The notes: generated from the letters alone by a model not told the origin. Shown: positions 19,832 through 29,369, numbered from the stretch's first letter. The stretch: DNA of 64,000 bases from Candidatus Thiothrix putei (GCA_029972225.1 CP124756.1:3888001-3952000); one strand, 5' to 3'. A program made the numbers and translations.

Positions 19832-21307
19832 TTACTCAAATCGAAGCCGTAGTTTTTCCCTAAAAAGGTATAACAATGACACGCCAATAACACCTCCCAA
19901 GATGAGGCCATCTACCAAAATAATTAATACATTATTAGGTATATAATGATGAACTTGGCTCAGCAGAAGAATAATAAGTAACCCAACCGTGACAAATAAA
20001 CTGGTGAGCAATAAATACTCTCCAAACTTATGCCCAACATTACGTTGCACCCACCAATAAAAATAAGGCAATGGCAACAACAACAGGAACAACGACATCG
20101 CAGCACCATCATAGCCATAGTAGTATGTTAGGAAATACATACCGATGAAATAAGCCAAAGTCCCCAAGAAAGAACTGATTGCCGTCACCTTAGCATTACC
20201 TGAACCCTGTAATACCCAGTAAGCGACCACGGTGTTGGACTGAAAAAAGAAATACAACGCAATAATTTGTAGCGTCAGCGTGCTCTTAGCGGCAAATTCT
20301 GGTGATATCCATAACTCAAGAAATGTGCCACCCGCCGAGATTAACGCCACATTGATTCCCATACTAAACAAGAAAACCAATAACATGGCGTGTTTGTACA
20401 GAGCAAGCCGCCCTGCCTGATCATCCAAACTGGATAATTCGCTAAAGCGGGGGAACGTAATTTGACTGAGAACTTGAATGATTCCATTTGCCATTTGAGC
20501 AATTGTGTGCGGAATCTGGTAATAAGTGACGGCCTCTGTACCCAGAATCATACCAATAATAAGCTTATCAAGCCTTGATACCACACCACCTAAAAAGTTA
20601 CTGACAAAGGTATAAGCGCTGAAACCTATCATTTCAGCAAAAATATGTCGGTCAAATGACAAGCCTAACTTAACGCCTTTCGGCAAAATCTGCTTACCTA
20701 GAGTAAAACCTATCGCCAAAGCCACCGTCTGAATAACGACATATCCCCACAAAATGGTCAGCAAGTCATATCCGGTGAGCACAAGTGCTGTGGCAATCAC
20801 AATGCCTGCAATATTCGCTGAATTTTGAATCACTGCGGGAATATCAAAACGATGATAAGCCTTAAACACATTCAAAAAGAACTGATTGATGTAGCTTAAT
20901 AAAAATGCAAAAGCAGTAATGGACAACGCTTTTGACGCTAATATCGCTTTTGTTGAGTCCAGTGCATTGCTGTAAATCAGCTTCCCTAACGGTACAGAAA
21001 ATAATGTAACCGCAGCAGCAATGACAACCCCTAAAACAAGGTACATGAGTAATGCGATATCCAGCACGGGCTTAACCTTGATGCCCTCTCCTGTTGCCTC
21101 ATACTGTGAAACATACTTAACAATCGTTTGACCCACACCAAGGTCAATAAAGTTCATAAAACCAATCAACGAAATACAAATAATATAAAGACCATAGACA
21201 TCGTCGCCCATGCCCTTGAGCATCAACGGCATAGTGGCTAATGATGCCAATAATGGCAAAATATAACCAAGACCACTGAATACAACGTTTCTACGAATAT
21301 TTTTCAT
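19832..21307 (-). CDS. Polysaccharide flippase (Wzx-like, MATE/MOP superfamily)
   Basis: A 491-residue protein with about twelve to fourteen membrane helices; it flips lipid-linked repeat units across the inner membrane. The N-terminus (RRNVVFSGLGYILPLLASLATMPLMLKGMG) and the GxxQTIVKYVSQ region are typical of the polysaccharide_synt family. The coding sequence is intact, but an IS1595-type element is inserted immediately upstream. The start codon (CAT at 21305-21307 on the plus strand) is the last three bases of the left target duplication. The original leader is therefore 1 kb away, and translation now starts 0 bp from the IS end, with no good ribosome-binding site. Confidence 0.93.
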   Translation of the reverse strand: MKNIRRNVVFSGLGYILPLLASLATMPLMLKGMGDDVYGLYIICISLIGFMNFIDLGVGQTIVKYVSQYEATGEGIKVKPVLDIALLMYLVLGVVIAAAVTLFSVPLGKLIYSNALDSTKAILASKALSITAFAFLLSYINQFFLNVFKAYHRFDIPAVIQNSANIAGIVIATALVLTGYDLLTILWGYVVIQTVALAIGFTLGKQILPKGVKLGLSFDRHIFAEMIGFSAYTFVSNFLGGVVSRLDKLIIGMILGTEAVTYYQIPHTIAQMANGIIQVLSQITFPRFSELSSLDDQAGRLALYKHAMLLVFLFSMGINVALISAGGTFLELWISPEFAAKSTLTLQIIALYFFFQSNTVVAYWVLQGSGNAKVTAISSFLGTLAYFIGMYFLTYYYGYDGAAMSLFLLLLPLPYFYWWVQRNVGHKFGEYLLLTSLFVTVGLLIILLLSQVHHYIPNNVLIILVDGLILGGVIGVSLLYLFREKLRLRFE

Positions 21308-22363
21308 GGCTCAATATGCGTTTCAGGGTCTTATCCCAACAGCAGCGAAAGCAAGGACTGTAAGGCAGCTTGCCCCCGTTTCCTGATGTTGTGAAGAGAC
21401 TCGAAGAATGCAAGGTAACACGGTAGCTTTTCTTGTGAGATCCCCCGATGAGGTCGTAACCATGAGCGTAACAGTGACCAAAAACCTTCCATCGTATTGA
21501 CGTGGACTTCATGGAAACCGTCACCATCTTCGTCACGGGCATATTCGCCTGCGCCATGGTTGACGGTTTTGTGGGCATAGCCCCATTCTTCCAATCGGCT
21601 GTAAATGTTGTACTCATCGGTGTAGACCAGCGTGCCTGCTGCCACCGTTTCCACAATCAACGGCTTGATCGTCGTCTGTTTCACATTCGCCAGCATACGG
21701 ATCACGACCTCCCCGGAACGCTGGATCATGCCGAAAATGGGTGGTTTGTCCTTTTCCAGTGTCCCACGCCCCGGCGCACCTTTCAGGGCGCGGCGGCGAC
21801 CTTCACGCCCAGCATCCGCGACGGCTTCGGGGTTTCCCTTGTGTCCAGCCTTGACATAAACCTCATCAAATTCAACATTCCCAAACAGGTTTACTGGCGT
21901 TTTTTTCTCGACACCACGCCGTAACTGTTCCGTCATCGCCTGAACATCATCCTTGTTCAACCCCAATTCGCGGGCGATTTGTTGGTTGGACAGGTTCAAC
22001 GACATCAGGTACAGGCACAACACCCACACCTTCAGCGGCTGGTGGTGGCCTTCAAACACCGTGCCCGTCAGGTCATCAAAACGCTTTTGGCAATCCTTAC
22101 ACTGGTAACGCTGGCGTTCCTGCTGGGTGTCATCCTTGCCTCGACGGATAGTGTCCTGTGAACCGCAGTGCGGACAAATCACCCCATTAGGCCAACGCAC
22201 GGAACGGACTTGCTCGAAACAGGCGGCATCACTGGTCAGGCTGGAAATACTGATGAGCGAGGTCATAAAGCCTCTCCTTGGCTATCGGAAATGACTAACT
22301 TTACCGCTATCCATCACGTTTGCAATGCCGGGGAAAACAAGACCCTGAAACGCATATTGAGCC
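21308..22363 (-). mobile_element. IS1595-family insertion sequence, 1056 bp
   Basis: Both ends are a perfect 25-bp inverted repeat (21308-21332 and 22339-22363, outer end GGCTCAATATGCG). An 8-bp target duplication, TTTTTCAT, flanks it (21300-21307 and 22364-22371), which is the family's usual size. It carries one intact transposase gene whose stop codon lies inside the left inverted repeat. The perfect ends and duplication indicate a recent insertion. Confidence 0.97.
21331..22266 (-). CDS. IS1595-family (ISXO2-like) transposase
   Basis: A single-ORF transposase of 311 residues. An N-terminal zinc ribbon (CPHC and CKDC, about residues 32-57) is followed by a helix-turn-helix (LSNQQIARELGLNKDDVQAM). 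An ISXO2-like DDE domain then shows acidic residues in FDEVYVKAGHKG and VYTDEYNIY, and the conserved TMEGFWSLLRSWLRPHRGI near the end. The gene runs in the same direction as the polysaccharide operon, so its promoter could drive the flippase gene downstream. Confidence 0.95.
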   Translation of the reverse strand: MTSLISISSLTSDAACFEQVRSVRWPNGVICPHCGSQDTIRRGKDDTQQERQRYQCKDCQKRFDDLTGTVFEGHHQPLKVWVLCLYLMSLNLSNQQIARELGLNKDDVQAMTEQLRRGVEKKTPVNLFGNVEFDEVYVKAGHKGNPEAVADAGREGRRRALKGAPGRGTLEKDKPPIFGMIQRSGEVVIRMLANVKQTTIKPLIVETVAAGTLVYTDEYNIYSRLEEWGYAHKTVNHGAGEYARDEDGDGFHEVHVNTMEGFWSLLRSWLRPHRGISQEKLPCYLAFFESLHNIRKRGQAALQSLLSLLLG

Positions 22364-22443
22364 TTTTTCATTAATTGACTGGCTCTGGGGTTTGGCAAAC
22401 CAGGCTCAACACCAAGCCTGATTAATACCAGCATTCTAACTTC

Positions 22444-23568
22444 TTATTGAAACATTTCCATACATTTCCTGACAGCCGCGCATACACGCTCGACATCACG
22501 CTTCTCCATGTCAAAATAAGAAGGAAGATTAATCCCTGTCTTATAGACTTGATACGTCATTGGCGTGGATGTACCCGGATAGTCACCCATTTCGGAGAGT
22601 GGATAAAAATAGGGGCGGCTATCCACCTCAAGTTCACGTAACTTCTTCATGAAAGCATCACGTGTTGTCTCATCTGCGCCTTCCAGCTCTGCGGTCACCA
22701 TCCAATATACATTTTTTGCCCAAGGTGCTGTGCGATTTAAGGTAATACCTGCCACATCTCTTAGCGCTTCTTGATACCAAGCAAATATTTCCTGCTTTTT
22801 ATCCAGAATTTCTTCGATCCGCTCTAACTGCGCCAATCCCAATGCTGCCTGCAAATTAGTCATCCGGTAGTTGTAACCCACCTCGGTATGCCAATAGCGT
22901 TTGGTAGGACTCATCGCATGGTCACGTAAATATTTAGCACGCAGATACAGGGCTTCATCATCGGTCGTAATCATCCCGCCCTCACCGGAGGTAATGACCT
23001 TATTGCCATAAAAACTGAATGAGCCACAGTGTCCCCACGAACCCACTTTTTTACCGTTCACTTCAGCACCATGTGCTTCTGCGGCGTCTTCAATCACCAA
23101 CAAACCATATTTCTCAGCAATCGCCATAATCTCAGGCATATTGGCTGGATGCCCATACAGGTGAACCGGAATAATAACTTTCGTTTTCTCTGTGATAGCC
23201 GCCTCGATAGCTGCCGGGTCAATACACAACGTTTCAGGGTCAATATCAACAAGCACTGGCACTGCCCCGACATACTTAGCAGCGTTGGCAGTAGCAATAA
23301 AGGTCAAATCAGGCATGATGATTTCATCCCCTGCCTTAACCCCCATACTCACCAAGGCCAAATGCAATGAAGTCGTGCCATTACTGCAAGTAAGTGCATA
23401 CTTACTGCCACAGAATTGAGCGAATTTTTCCTCAAATGCGGTGATGTACTCGCCTAACGATGAAACCCAACCGGAGGCAATAGCAGCCGTCACATACTCG
23501 ATTTCTTTCTTAGTAATGGTCGGCCTGGAAACAGGCAGAAAACCATTGTTCTGTTGTAATTGAGTCAT
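22444..23568 (-). CDS. DegT/DnrJ-type sugar aminotransferase, probable perosamine synthase
   Basis: A PLP-dependent aminotransferase acting on a nucleotide-linked 4-keto sugar; 374 residues. Family motifs: the N-terminal PVSRPTITKKEIEYV, the GTTSLHLAL phosphate loop, VIEDAAEAHG with the PLP-contacting Asp, and the Schiff-base lysine in SFYGNKVITSGEGG. The cluster makes GDP-4-keto-6-deoxy-mannose through gmd, and the protein resembles RfbE/Per, so GDP-perosamine is the most likely product. That specificity is inferred from context. It lies upstream of the IS1595 copy and was probably co-transcribed with the flippase before the insertion. Confidence 0.85.
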   Translation of the reverse strand: MTQLQQNNGFLPVSRPTITKKEIEYVTAAIASGWVSSLGEYITAFEEKFAQFCGSKYALTCSNGTTSLHLALVSMGVKAGDEIIMPDLTFIATANAAKYVGAVPVLVDIDPETLCIDPAAIEAAITEKTKVIIPVHLYGHPANMPEIMAIAEKYGLLVIEDAAEAHGAEVNGKKVGSWGHCGSFSFYGNKVITSGEGGMITTDDEALYLRAKYLRDHAMSPTKRYWHTEVGYNYRMTNLQAALGLAQLERIEEILDKKQEIFAWYQEALRDVAGITLNRTAPWAKNVYWMVTAELEGADETTRDAFMKKLRELEVDSRPYFYPLSEMGDYPGTSTPMTYQVYKTGINLPSYFDMEKRDVERVCAAVRKCMEMFQ

Positions 23569-23597
23569 TTACATTATTTCCTATGCTAAACAATCTG

Positions 23598-24661
23598 TTA
23601 CTCAGCGAATTTTCTTTTCAAATGACGCACCCTGAAAGTATAAAGGACAAAGCCCATCAGGAAAGTCAAAAAGATAGTGACGTCTTGAAAGTGACTAACA
23701 TGCATTGCTATGCCTACAACTGCAAAAAATGCCGATAAAGTGCAAATTCTCAAAAGAGCCATGCGCTTATCATCCCCGCCTTGCAACAAAATATGGTGAA
23801 GATGTGTACGATCTGCTTTCAGCGGTGATTGCCCGCGCATTAATCTATCGATGATCACCCGCGCCATGTCCATCAAAGGAAACGCAATCAACCACAACGC
23901 TGTTGCTGCGGAAAAACCAACCGCAGATTTAGCATCAACTGGCTGTATTCCCTGAATCAGCAGCCAAACGAGACGGTAAACCCAATCAGCATCGACCCTG
24001 TATCACCCATAAAAATCTTGGAGAGTCGTTTATCTTTTTCTTGAACTCCCCCTGCGAGATTCGCGATGAGATAAGGAATGAGTGCGCCTGAGAGAATCAA
24101 GGTTAACTTCATATTCGTTAAGTCTCCCTTGAGGAAGAACAGAACTCCCATGCCCACAAAGGTAATGAGCGATGAAATACCAAGCAATCCATCAATGCCA
24201 TCAATCATATTGTAGGCATTGATAGCCGCAATGACTGCCAACACCGTCACCACATAGCCAAACACCCCCAAATTCACTTCACCAAGACCCACAATATTTC
24301 CCAGACTATGAATGTAAGTCTCACTTCCCACGCACATCAGCACAGCCACCAGACTTTGCACCAACAAGCGGAATTTAGCTGACAACTCTTTAGCATCATC
24401 AACTACCCCTAGGGCAACGATCAGACTACTGCATACCAGATACGTCAAAGAACTAGAGCTAGGCGTAATGAAGAACGAAATACCCATCACCAAACCTGCA
24501 TAAATCGACACCCCACCGATCAGCGGTATGTTGCCATCATGAAACTTACGTTCACTGTTTGGCGCATCAACCAAGCCAAATCTCATCGCAAAAGGCGTGA
24601 GCAGCAAAATGGACAATGCAGATACAAGAGAAACTAATAAAAAAATACCCGCAAAACTCAT
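23598..24661 (-). pseudogene. WecA/MraY-like initiating glycosyl-1-phosphate transferase, frameshifted
   Basis: The family transfers a sugar-1-phosphate to undecaprenyl phosphate, the first step of repeat-unit assembly. ATG 24661 has a strong AGGAGGTT site. The frame covers the N-terminal helices, the VVDDAKELSAKFRLLVQ loop, NAYNMIDGIDGL and FMGDTGSMLIGFTVS, then hits TGA near 23957. The continuation is in another frame: VWLLIQGIQPVD, through ALWLIAFPLMDM, to the HLHH-containing loop and the end at 23598. The shift lies near 23967-23970 (one base missing relative to the expected frame). No slippery heptamer is seen, so this is a mutation or a sequencing error. All catalytic parts are otherwise present. 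Confidence 0.85.
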
Positions 24662-24965
24662 TGGAACCTCCTGTTCACAACAGCACCCACACAATATCGA
24701 CACAACATAAAAAGTCACCCCCCATCTGCTACCGACCGCCCAGTCGCGTTTCCCGGCAACTTAATAAACACTCGTTAGTTATAAATCCAACCACGCTGAA
24801 AACAGATGGGATTGACATGAACGCACAAAATACTGAAGTCAATAACCATCTATTGAATCAAAATCCTATGACGTAAGATGAACGATAGCTGAAAAGAACT
24901 CAGTGATTACAATCACAGTAAAACACCTAAATACATAGATCGACATCATTTCTTAATCACTTTTC

Positions 24966-25166
24966 CTATAAGGAAAAAAACCATGCAAATAAAAAATATT
25001 TATAATAAAGGTTGGACTCAATGCTAATCTTGGTGTAATTCATCGATGAATACACCATGCCAATATAATCAGGCAGGAAAATACCATCCACCGTTGAAAA
25101 AGAATTTCCATAAAAATCATATAGGTGCTTGACTAACAAGACAGAAAACATTGCGCCAAACATCAA
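24966..25166 (-). CDS. Short hydrophobic ORF, possible decayed membrane-protein remnant
   Basis: 66 codons rich in Phe, Tyr, Leu and Ser, with two potential membrane segments. No convincing ribosome-binding site precedes it, and stop codons close it on both sides. It lies in AT-rich DNA beside the polysaccharide cluster and could be what is left of a membrane protein gene. I do not recognise a family. It may not be a gene at all. Confidence 0.2.
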   Translation of the reverse strand: MMFGAMFSVLLVKHLYDFYGNSFSTVDGIFLPDYIGMVYSSMNYTKISIESNLYYKYFLFAWFFSL

Positions 25167-25330
25167 GGCAAGCTAATTAAAAATATCTTTTTTTGCTTAT
25201 AAAAAAAGCATATAACAATAAGTACCCTTAATACCTTAGTGTTAAACTATAGTTCGTTTTTACATTATTTCTATGGATTTTTTGGCTTTTTGATTTATTT
25301 TTTTGATCATAAACAAGGAAATGATTTTTT

Positions 25331-25363
25331 ATTAATAATCATATAAAAACAATGATTATTAAT
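25331..25363. repeat. Perfect 12-bp inverted repeat
   Basis: ATTAATAATCAT at 25331-25342 and ATGATTATTAAT at 25352-25363 are perfect complements around a 9-base spacer. There is no T tract after either arm, so it is not a classical terminator; it could be an operator in the ruvB upstream region. Confidence 0.5.
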
Positions 25364-25526
25364 TAATCAATTCTCTCACGGTGACACAGCCTCAAAAATT
25401 TTCGTAGCACACCAATACACCCTAAACGGCGATACGCAGCAAGCAAAATACAGCGTGACACTGGAACACCTTACGCCAAAACCGCTACACTACAGCAATC
25501 CCTCATACAGCTAAAAGCTTGATCTC

Positions 25527-26594
25527 ATGGAAAAACCAGCAGCACATATCCTCTCTCCACACGGTCATCGTGAAGAGGCTTACACCGAAGATCACATTCG
25601 CCCACGCCGCCTGCAAGACTATATTGGTCAGCCCGTCGTTCGCGAACAAATGGAAATTTTCATCCATGCCGCTCGCCATCGTGGGGAAGCGCTGGATCAC
25701 GTGCTGATTTTTGGCCCCCCCGGTCTGGGCAAAACCACACTTTCGCATATCATCGCCCATGAAATGGGAGCCAACCTGCGTCAAACCTCAGGACCAGTCC
25801 TGGAAAAAGCCGGGGATTTAGCCGCCCTGCTCACCAACCTCGAACCTCACGACGTATTATTTATTGACGAAATCCATCGACTTAGCCCGATGGTGGAAGA
25901 AATCCTCTACCCCGCCTTAGAAGATTTCCAACTCGACATCATGATTGGTGAAGGCCCTGCGGCACGCTCCATCAAATTGGATTTGCCCCCCTTCACCCTA
26001 GTGGGAGCAACCACGCGAGCAGGCTTACTGACCTCACCACTGCGTGACCGTTTCGGTATTGTGCAACGTCTGGAGTTTTACAATATTGATGACCTGGCCT
26101 ACATCGTGCAACGCGCTTCCGGCATCATAGGTGCGCGGATTGATGGCGGTGGCGCACAAGAAATCGCCCGTCGCTCACGCGGCACACCCCGTATTGCCAA
26201 CCGCCTGCTGCGCCGGGTACGCGATTACGTGCAAGTAAAAGGCACCGGATTGATTGATAGCGAGATGGCAGATAAAGCCCTCAATATGCTCAATGTCGAT
26301 AATCAAGGCTTTGATCATATGGACAGACGTCTGCTGTTGGCTGTCATGGAAAAATTTGACGGTGGTCCTGTGGGTGTTGACAGCCTGGCAGCGGCGATTG
26401 GCGAAGAACGCGGCACGATTGAAGATGTACTCGAACCCTTCCTCATCCAGCAAGGTTTCCTGATGCGTACTCCACGTGGCAGGGTCGCCACCCGCAGGGC
26501 ATGGCAACATTTTGGGCTGAACATCCCCTCACGTTTGAACCTCTCTACCCCCAATACTGACGAAGAAGGCACGAGTTTTGACCTGTTTGAATGA
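25527..26594 (+). CDS. ruvB: Holliday junction branch migration helicase RuvB
   Basis: The AAA+ motor of the RuvABC complex that moves Holliday junctions during recombinational repair. Walker A is GPPGLGKTT and Walker B is LFIDEIHRL; the sensor region GATTRAGLL is followed by the arginine-finger-type LRDRFG. The winged-helix domain ([22 protein letters not shown]) completes the protein. 355 residues is typical. The gene overlaps ybgC, and the tol-pal genes follow. ruvA and ruvC, which usually precede ruvB, are absent here. Confidence 0.97.
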   Translation: MEKPAAHILSPHGHREEAYTEDHIRPRRLQDYIGQPVVREQMEIFIHAARHRGEALDHVLIFGPPGLGKTTLSHIIAHEMGANLRQTSGPVLEKAGDLAALLTNLEPHDVLFIDEIHRLSPMVEEILYPALEDFQLDIMIGEGPAARSIKLDLPPFTLVGATTRAGLLTSPLRDRFGIVQRLEFYNIDDLAYIVQRASGIIGARIDGGGAQEIARRSRGTPRIANRLLRRVRDYVQVKGTGLIDSEMADKALNMLNVDNQGFDHMDRRLLLAVMEKFDGGPVGVDSLAAAIGEERGTIEDVLEPFLIQQGFLMRTPRGRVATRRAWQHFGLNIPSRLNLSTPNTDEEGTSFDLFE

Positions 26595-26997
26595 ATTTAT
26601 TCTCCCAGTGCGCGTCTACTACGAAGATACTGACGCAGGCGGTGTGGTATATCATGCCAACTACCTACGGTTCATGGAACGCGCCCGTACCGAATGGCTA
26701 CGTACCCTAGGCTTTGAACAAGACAAGTTGGCACAAGAATTAAACATTGTCTTCGTCGTGGCCGGATTGGAGATTGCCTACCGCAAACCTGCCCGATTTA
26801 ATGATGCATTGTTGGTTAGCACCCATGTCGACGCCATTGGTCGGGCAAGTATTGCATTTAAACAAGAAATTTGGCGTGAAGGCAGCAATAATTCGCGTGA
26901 ACTCTTGACAACTGCCAGCGTCAAAGTAGTCTGTGTCAGCACGGGCAACTTTCGTTCAACATCTATTCCAACAGCAATCAGGGAACTTCTTCAGTGA
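26578..26997 (+). CDS. ybgC: Acyl-CoA thioesterase YbgC
   Basis: A hot-dog-fold thioesterase encoded at the head of tol-pal operons. The active-site region [30 protein letters not shown] has the catalytic Asp and the tyrosine-histidine pair. The start is uncertain: TTG 26578 gives the longest frame, while TTG 26587 ([15 protein letters not shown]) fits the length of known YbgC better. Either overlaps the end of ruvB. The stop overlaps the tolQ start (GTGA). Confidence 0.93.
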   Translation: MTCLNEFILPVRVYYEDTDAGGVVYHANYLRFMERARTEWLRTLGFEQDKLAQELNIVFVVAGLEIAYRKPARFNDALLVSTHVDAIGRASIAFKQEIWREGSNNSRELLTTASVKVVCVSTGNFRSTSIPTAIRELLQ

Positions 26998-27680
26998 CAA
27001 CAGACCTCTCCATACTCAAGCTGATCATGGATGCCAGCTTGGTCGTCAAAATTGTGATGATCTTGCTGGTATTGGCTTCGCTGCTGTCTTGGACTTTGAT
27101 CATGGTCAAATCCAGCACGATTAACAGCACCCAAAGCAATGTCACCAAATTTGAAGAACGCTTCTGGAGCGGCGTTTCACTGAACTCCTTATACGAAGAG
27201 TTGTCTCAGAAAGCACAGCGGCACGGGTTAGAGCGGATTTTTTATGACGGCTTCCACGAGTACAAACGTGCACTCAACGTAGACCCGACATCACGACTAT
27301 CCGTAACAGATTCCGTGCAACGCTCAATGCGCGTCGCTGCTTCCAAAGAAGTGGATGATTTGGAACAAAATCTAGCGTTTCTTGCCACCGTCGGCTCGAC
27401 TAGCCCATATGTTGGTTTATTTGGCACAGTGTGGGGAATCATGAACTCGTTTATCTCACTAGGACAAATGCAGCAAGCTACTTTAGGTGTCGTCGCTCCC
27501 GGTATTGCGGAAGCACTGATTGCCACTGCGATTGGGCTATTTGCTGCGATTCCAGCCGTCATTGCCTACAACCGCTTCAGTGACAAAATTGACCGTCTGG
27601 TCGTGAGTTACGACAACTTCCGGGAAGAGTTCACGGCCTTATTGGAGCGTCACGCCAATACACCAAGGAAAGCGGCATGA
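26994..27680 (+). CDS. tolQ: Tol-Pal system protein TolQ
   Basis: An inner-membrane proton-channel subunit (MotA/TolQ/ExbB family) that powers outer-membrane constriction with TolR and TolA. 228 residues with three membrane helices: near residues 15-37, and the pair around GLFGTVWGIMNSFISLG and APGIAEALIATAIGLFAAIPAVIAYN, where the channel lines. It starts at GTG 26994, overlapping the ybgC stop by 4 bp; the stop overlaps tolR by 4 bp. Confidence 0.97.
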   Translation: MTTDLSILKLIMDASLVVKIVMILLVLASLLSWTLIMVKSSTINSTQSNVTKFEERFWSGVSLNSLYEELSQKAQRHGLERIFYDGFHEYKRALNVDPTSRLSVTDSVQRSMRVAASKEVDDLEQNLAFLATVGSTSPYVGLFGTVWGIMNSFISLGQMQQATLGVVAPGIAEALIATAIGLFAAIPAVIAYNRFSDKIDRLVVSYDNFREEFTALLERHANTPRKAA

Positions 27681-28102
27681 GCAGTTCGCGCCGTCGCCGT
27701 AAAATCATGGCAGAAATGAACGTCGTGCCGTATATCGACGTTATGTTAGTCTTGCTGGTTATTTTCATGGTCACTGCCCCCATCATGCAAACCGGTGTCA
27801 CTGTGGATGCACCTGATGCGCAAGCAGAACCATTAGATGCCAACAACCAACAAGAGCCATTGACGATTTCCGTTGATGCCAGTGGTAAATTATTTCTGGA
27901 TGATGGCACAGAAGTTCCTGCTGCCAATGTGACAGAATACGTCACCAGCCAATTGGATGCCAAAGCCGAACGTCCGGTGTATGTGCGTGCCGATAGCACC
28001 GTCGAATACCGTCACCTGATGAACGCCATGGTTGCCGTGCAACAAGCTGGCGCAAAAAAAATTGGCCTGATGGCGGATCCAGCACCGCCTGACCGCCCCT
28101 AA
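27677..28102 (+). CDS. tolR: Tol-Pal system protein TolR
   Basis: An ExbD/TolR-type subunit with one membrane helix. The channel Asp sits in NVVPYIDVMLVLLVIFMVTAP, followed by a periplasmic domain. 141 residues. The conserved aspartate of the helix (PYIDVMLVLL) is present, so proton coupling should be intact. ATGA overlap with tolQ. Confidence 0.97.
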   Translation: MSSSRRRRKIMAEMNVVPYIDVMLVLLVIFMVTAPIMQTGVTVDAPDAQAEPLDANNQQEPLTISVDASGKLFLDDGTEVPAANVTEYVTSQLDAKAERPVYVRADSTVEYRHLMNAMVAVQQAGAKKIGLMADPAPPDRP

Positions 28103-28137
28103 CACACCAGTGATCTAACAGGGCTAATGACAAGATC

Positions 28138-29364
28138 ATGTTTAAAGAAATACGCAATAAACCACAAGCACTCTTTTGGGCTATCGCCCTGCACATCCTC
28201 ATCGTGGCAGTGCTCTTGCTCAGTTTTCAGCTAACCGATCGCCCGGATACCGCTGAAAACACCGCCATCGAAGTCACGCTTCCTGAAGGGACACTCCCCC
28301 CAGAAGAACCTAAGACCAGCGAACCGGAGCGTACCGCCTTAACCGCAACCCAAGACGCCTCTCCAGCCGAGGTTCCACCCACAACAAACGCCGATACAGA
28401 AGCGGCTGAAGCACAAGCCAAGCAGCAAGCGGCTGAAGCAGCTGCTGCGGCAACGGCACAAGCCGAAGCACAACGTAAAGCACTGGCTGAAAGCAAGGCA
28501 GAAGCGGCTCGTGAAAAAGCAGCCGCAGAAAAAGCGGCTGCCGAAAAAGCCCAACAACAAGCCGCAGCCCGTGAAAAAGCAGCAGAGCGCCAAGAAACGG
28601 CTGCCGAAGAACGTGCCAAAGCCGAAGCTCGCCGCCGTGCCGAAGCCAGAGCCGAAACCCGCCGCCAAGCATTAGCTGAAGAAAAAGAAGCTGAACGCAA
28701 ACAAGCCTTAGCCGCCAGCAAAGCCAAGGCGGAAGCAGCAGCCAAAGCTCTTGCCGAAAAGAAAGCCCGCGAAAAAGCCAACGCCGCAGCAGAGGCCGCT
28801 GCCAAAGCCAAGTCAGAAGCAAAAGCAGAGGCCACCGCGAAAGCTAAAGCAGAAGCGGCTGCCGAAGCAAAAGCCAAAGCTACCGCCGAAGCCAAAGCAG
28901 AGGCCGCAGCGAAGGCTAAAGCAGAAGCCGACGCCAAAGCCAAGTCAGAAGCCCTTGCCAGTAAAAAAGCGGCTGAAGAAGAAGCCAAACTTGCAGCCGA
29001 CCGTGAGCGCTGGAAAGCGGCTGAAGCCAAACGCAAAGCGGCTGAAGAAGAAGCCCGTCGAGCAGCAGCGGCTGCCGCAGGCCCCAGCAACAGTGACCTC
29101 AGCTCCGCCAGAGCCGCTTGGAAAGCTGCCGTCAACCGCAAGATTAAAGCCAATTGGAACAAACCCAGCGAACGCTTCGGTATGTCTGCCACTATCCGCC
29201 TAATGATCAGCCCATCCGGCGGGATTCAACGCTTTACCTTGTCTTGTGATGGCAGCCCGGCTTTTTGTGAATCAATCAAAGCGGCTGTCCACCGCTCTGA
29301 TCCGTTTCCACGTCCAGAATACAAAGAACTGTACAACGATACCCACGTTATCAAGATGGATTAA
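28138..29364 (+). CDS. tolA: Tol-Pal system protein TolA
   Basis: The periplasm-spanning link of the Tol system. An N-terminal membrane anchor (ALFWAIALHILIVAVLLLSF, about residues 11-30) is followed by an extremely Ala/Lys/Glu-rich helix (about residues 85-315) that bridges the periplasm. The C-terminal ~95-residue domain (AWKAAVNRKIKANWNKP to the end) binds TolB and Pal. 408 residues, in the usual range. The repeated AKAEA-type codons make the DNA repetitive and create long antisense frames with no coding meaning. Confidence 0.96.
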   Translation: MFKEIRNKPQALFWAIALHILIVAVLLLSFQLTDRPDTAENTAIEVTLPEGTLPPEEPKTSEPERTALTATQDASPAEVPPTTNADTEAAEAQAKQQAAEAAAAATAQAEAQRKALAESKAEAAREKAAAEKAAAEKAQQQAAAREKAAERQETAAEERAKAEARRRAEARAETRRQALAEEKEAERKQALAASKAKAEAAAKALAEKKAREKANAAAEAAAKAKSEAKAEATAKAKAEAAAEAKAKATAEAKAEAAAKAKAEADAKAKSEALASKKAAEEEAKLAADRERWKAAEAKRKAAEEEARRAAAAAAGPSNSDLSSARAAWKAAVNRKIKANWNKPSERFGMSATIRLMISPSGGIQRFTLSCDGSPAFCESIKAAVHRSDPFPRPEYKELYNDTHVIKMD

Positions 29365-29369
29365 CAGCA

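Larger units (their letters stand above)
24719..25526. other. AT-rich intergenic stretch between the polysaccharide cluster and ruvB
   Basis: About 800 bp, much richer in A and T than the flanking genes. Apart from the doubtful 66-codon ORF and one 12-bp inverted repeat I see no gene, tRNA or terminator. It should hold the leftward promoter of the wecA-like gene and the rightward promoter of ruvB, but no convincing sigma-70 sites stand out. Confidence 0.5.

Noticed and set aside
24730..24760. Possible JUMPstart/ops element upstream of the polysaccharide operon
   Set aside because: The minus strand reads GGCGGTCGGTAG rather than GGCGGTAG with the right spacing; not convincing.
28227..29192. 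A 321-codon frame antisense to tolA
   Set aside because: It arises from the Ala/Lys codon repeats of tolA read on the other strand (Ala/Ser/Leu-rich output) and has no start signals.
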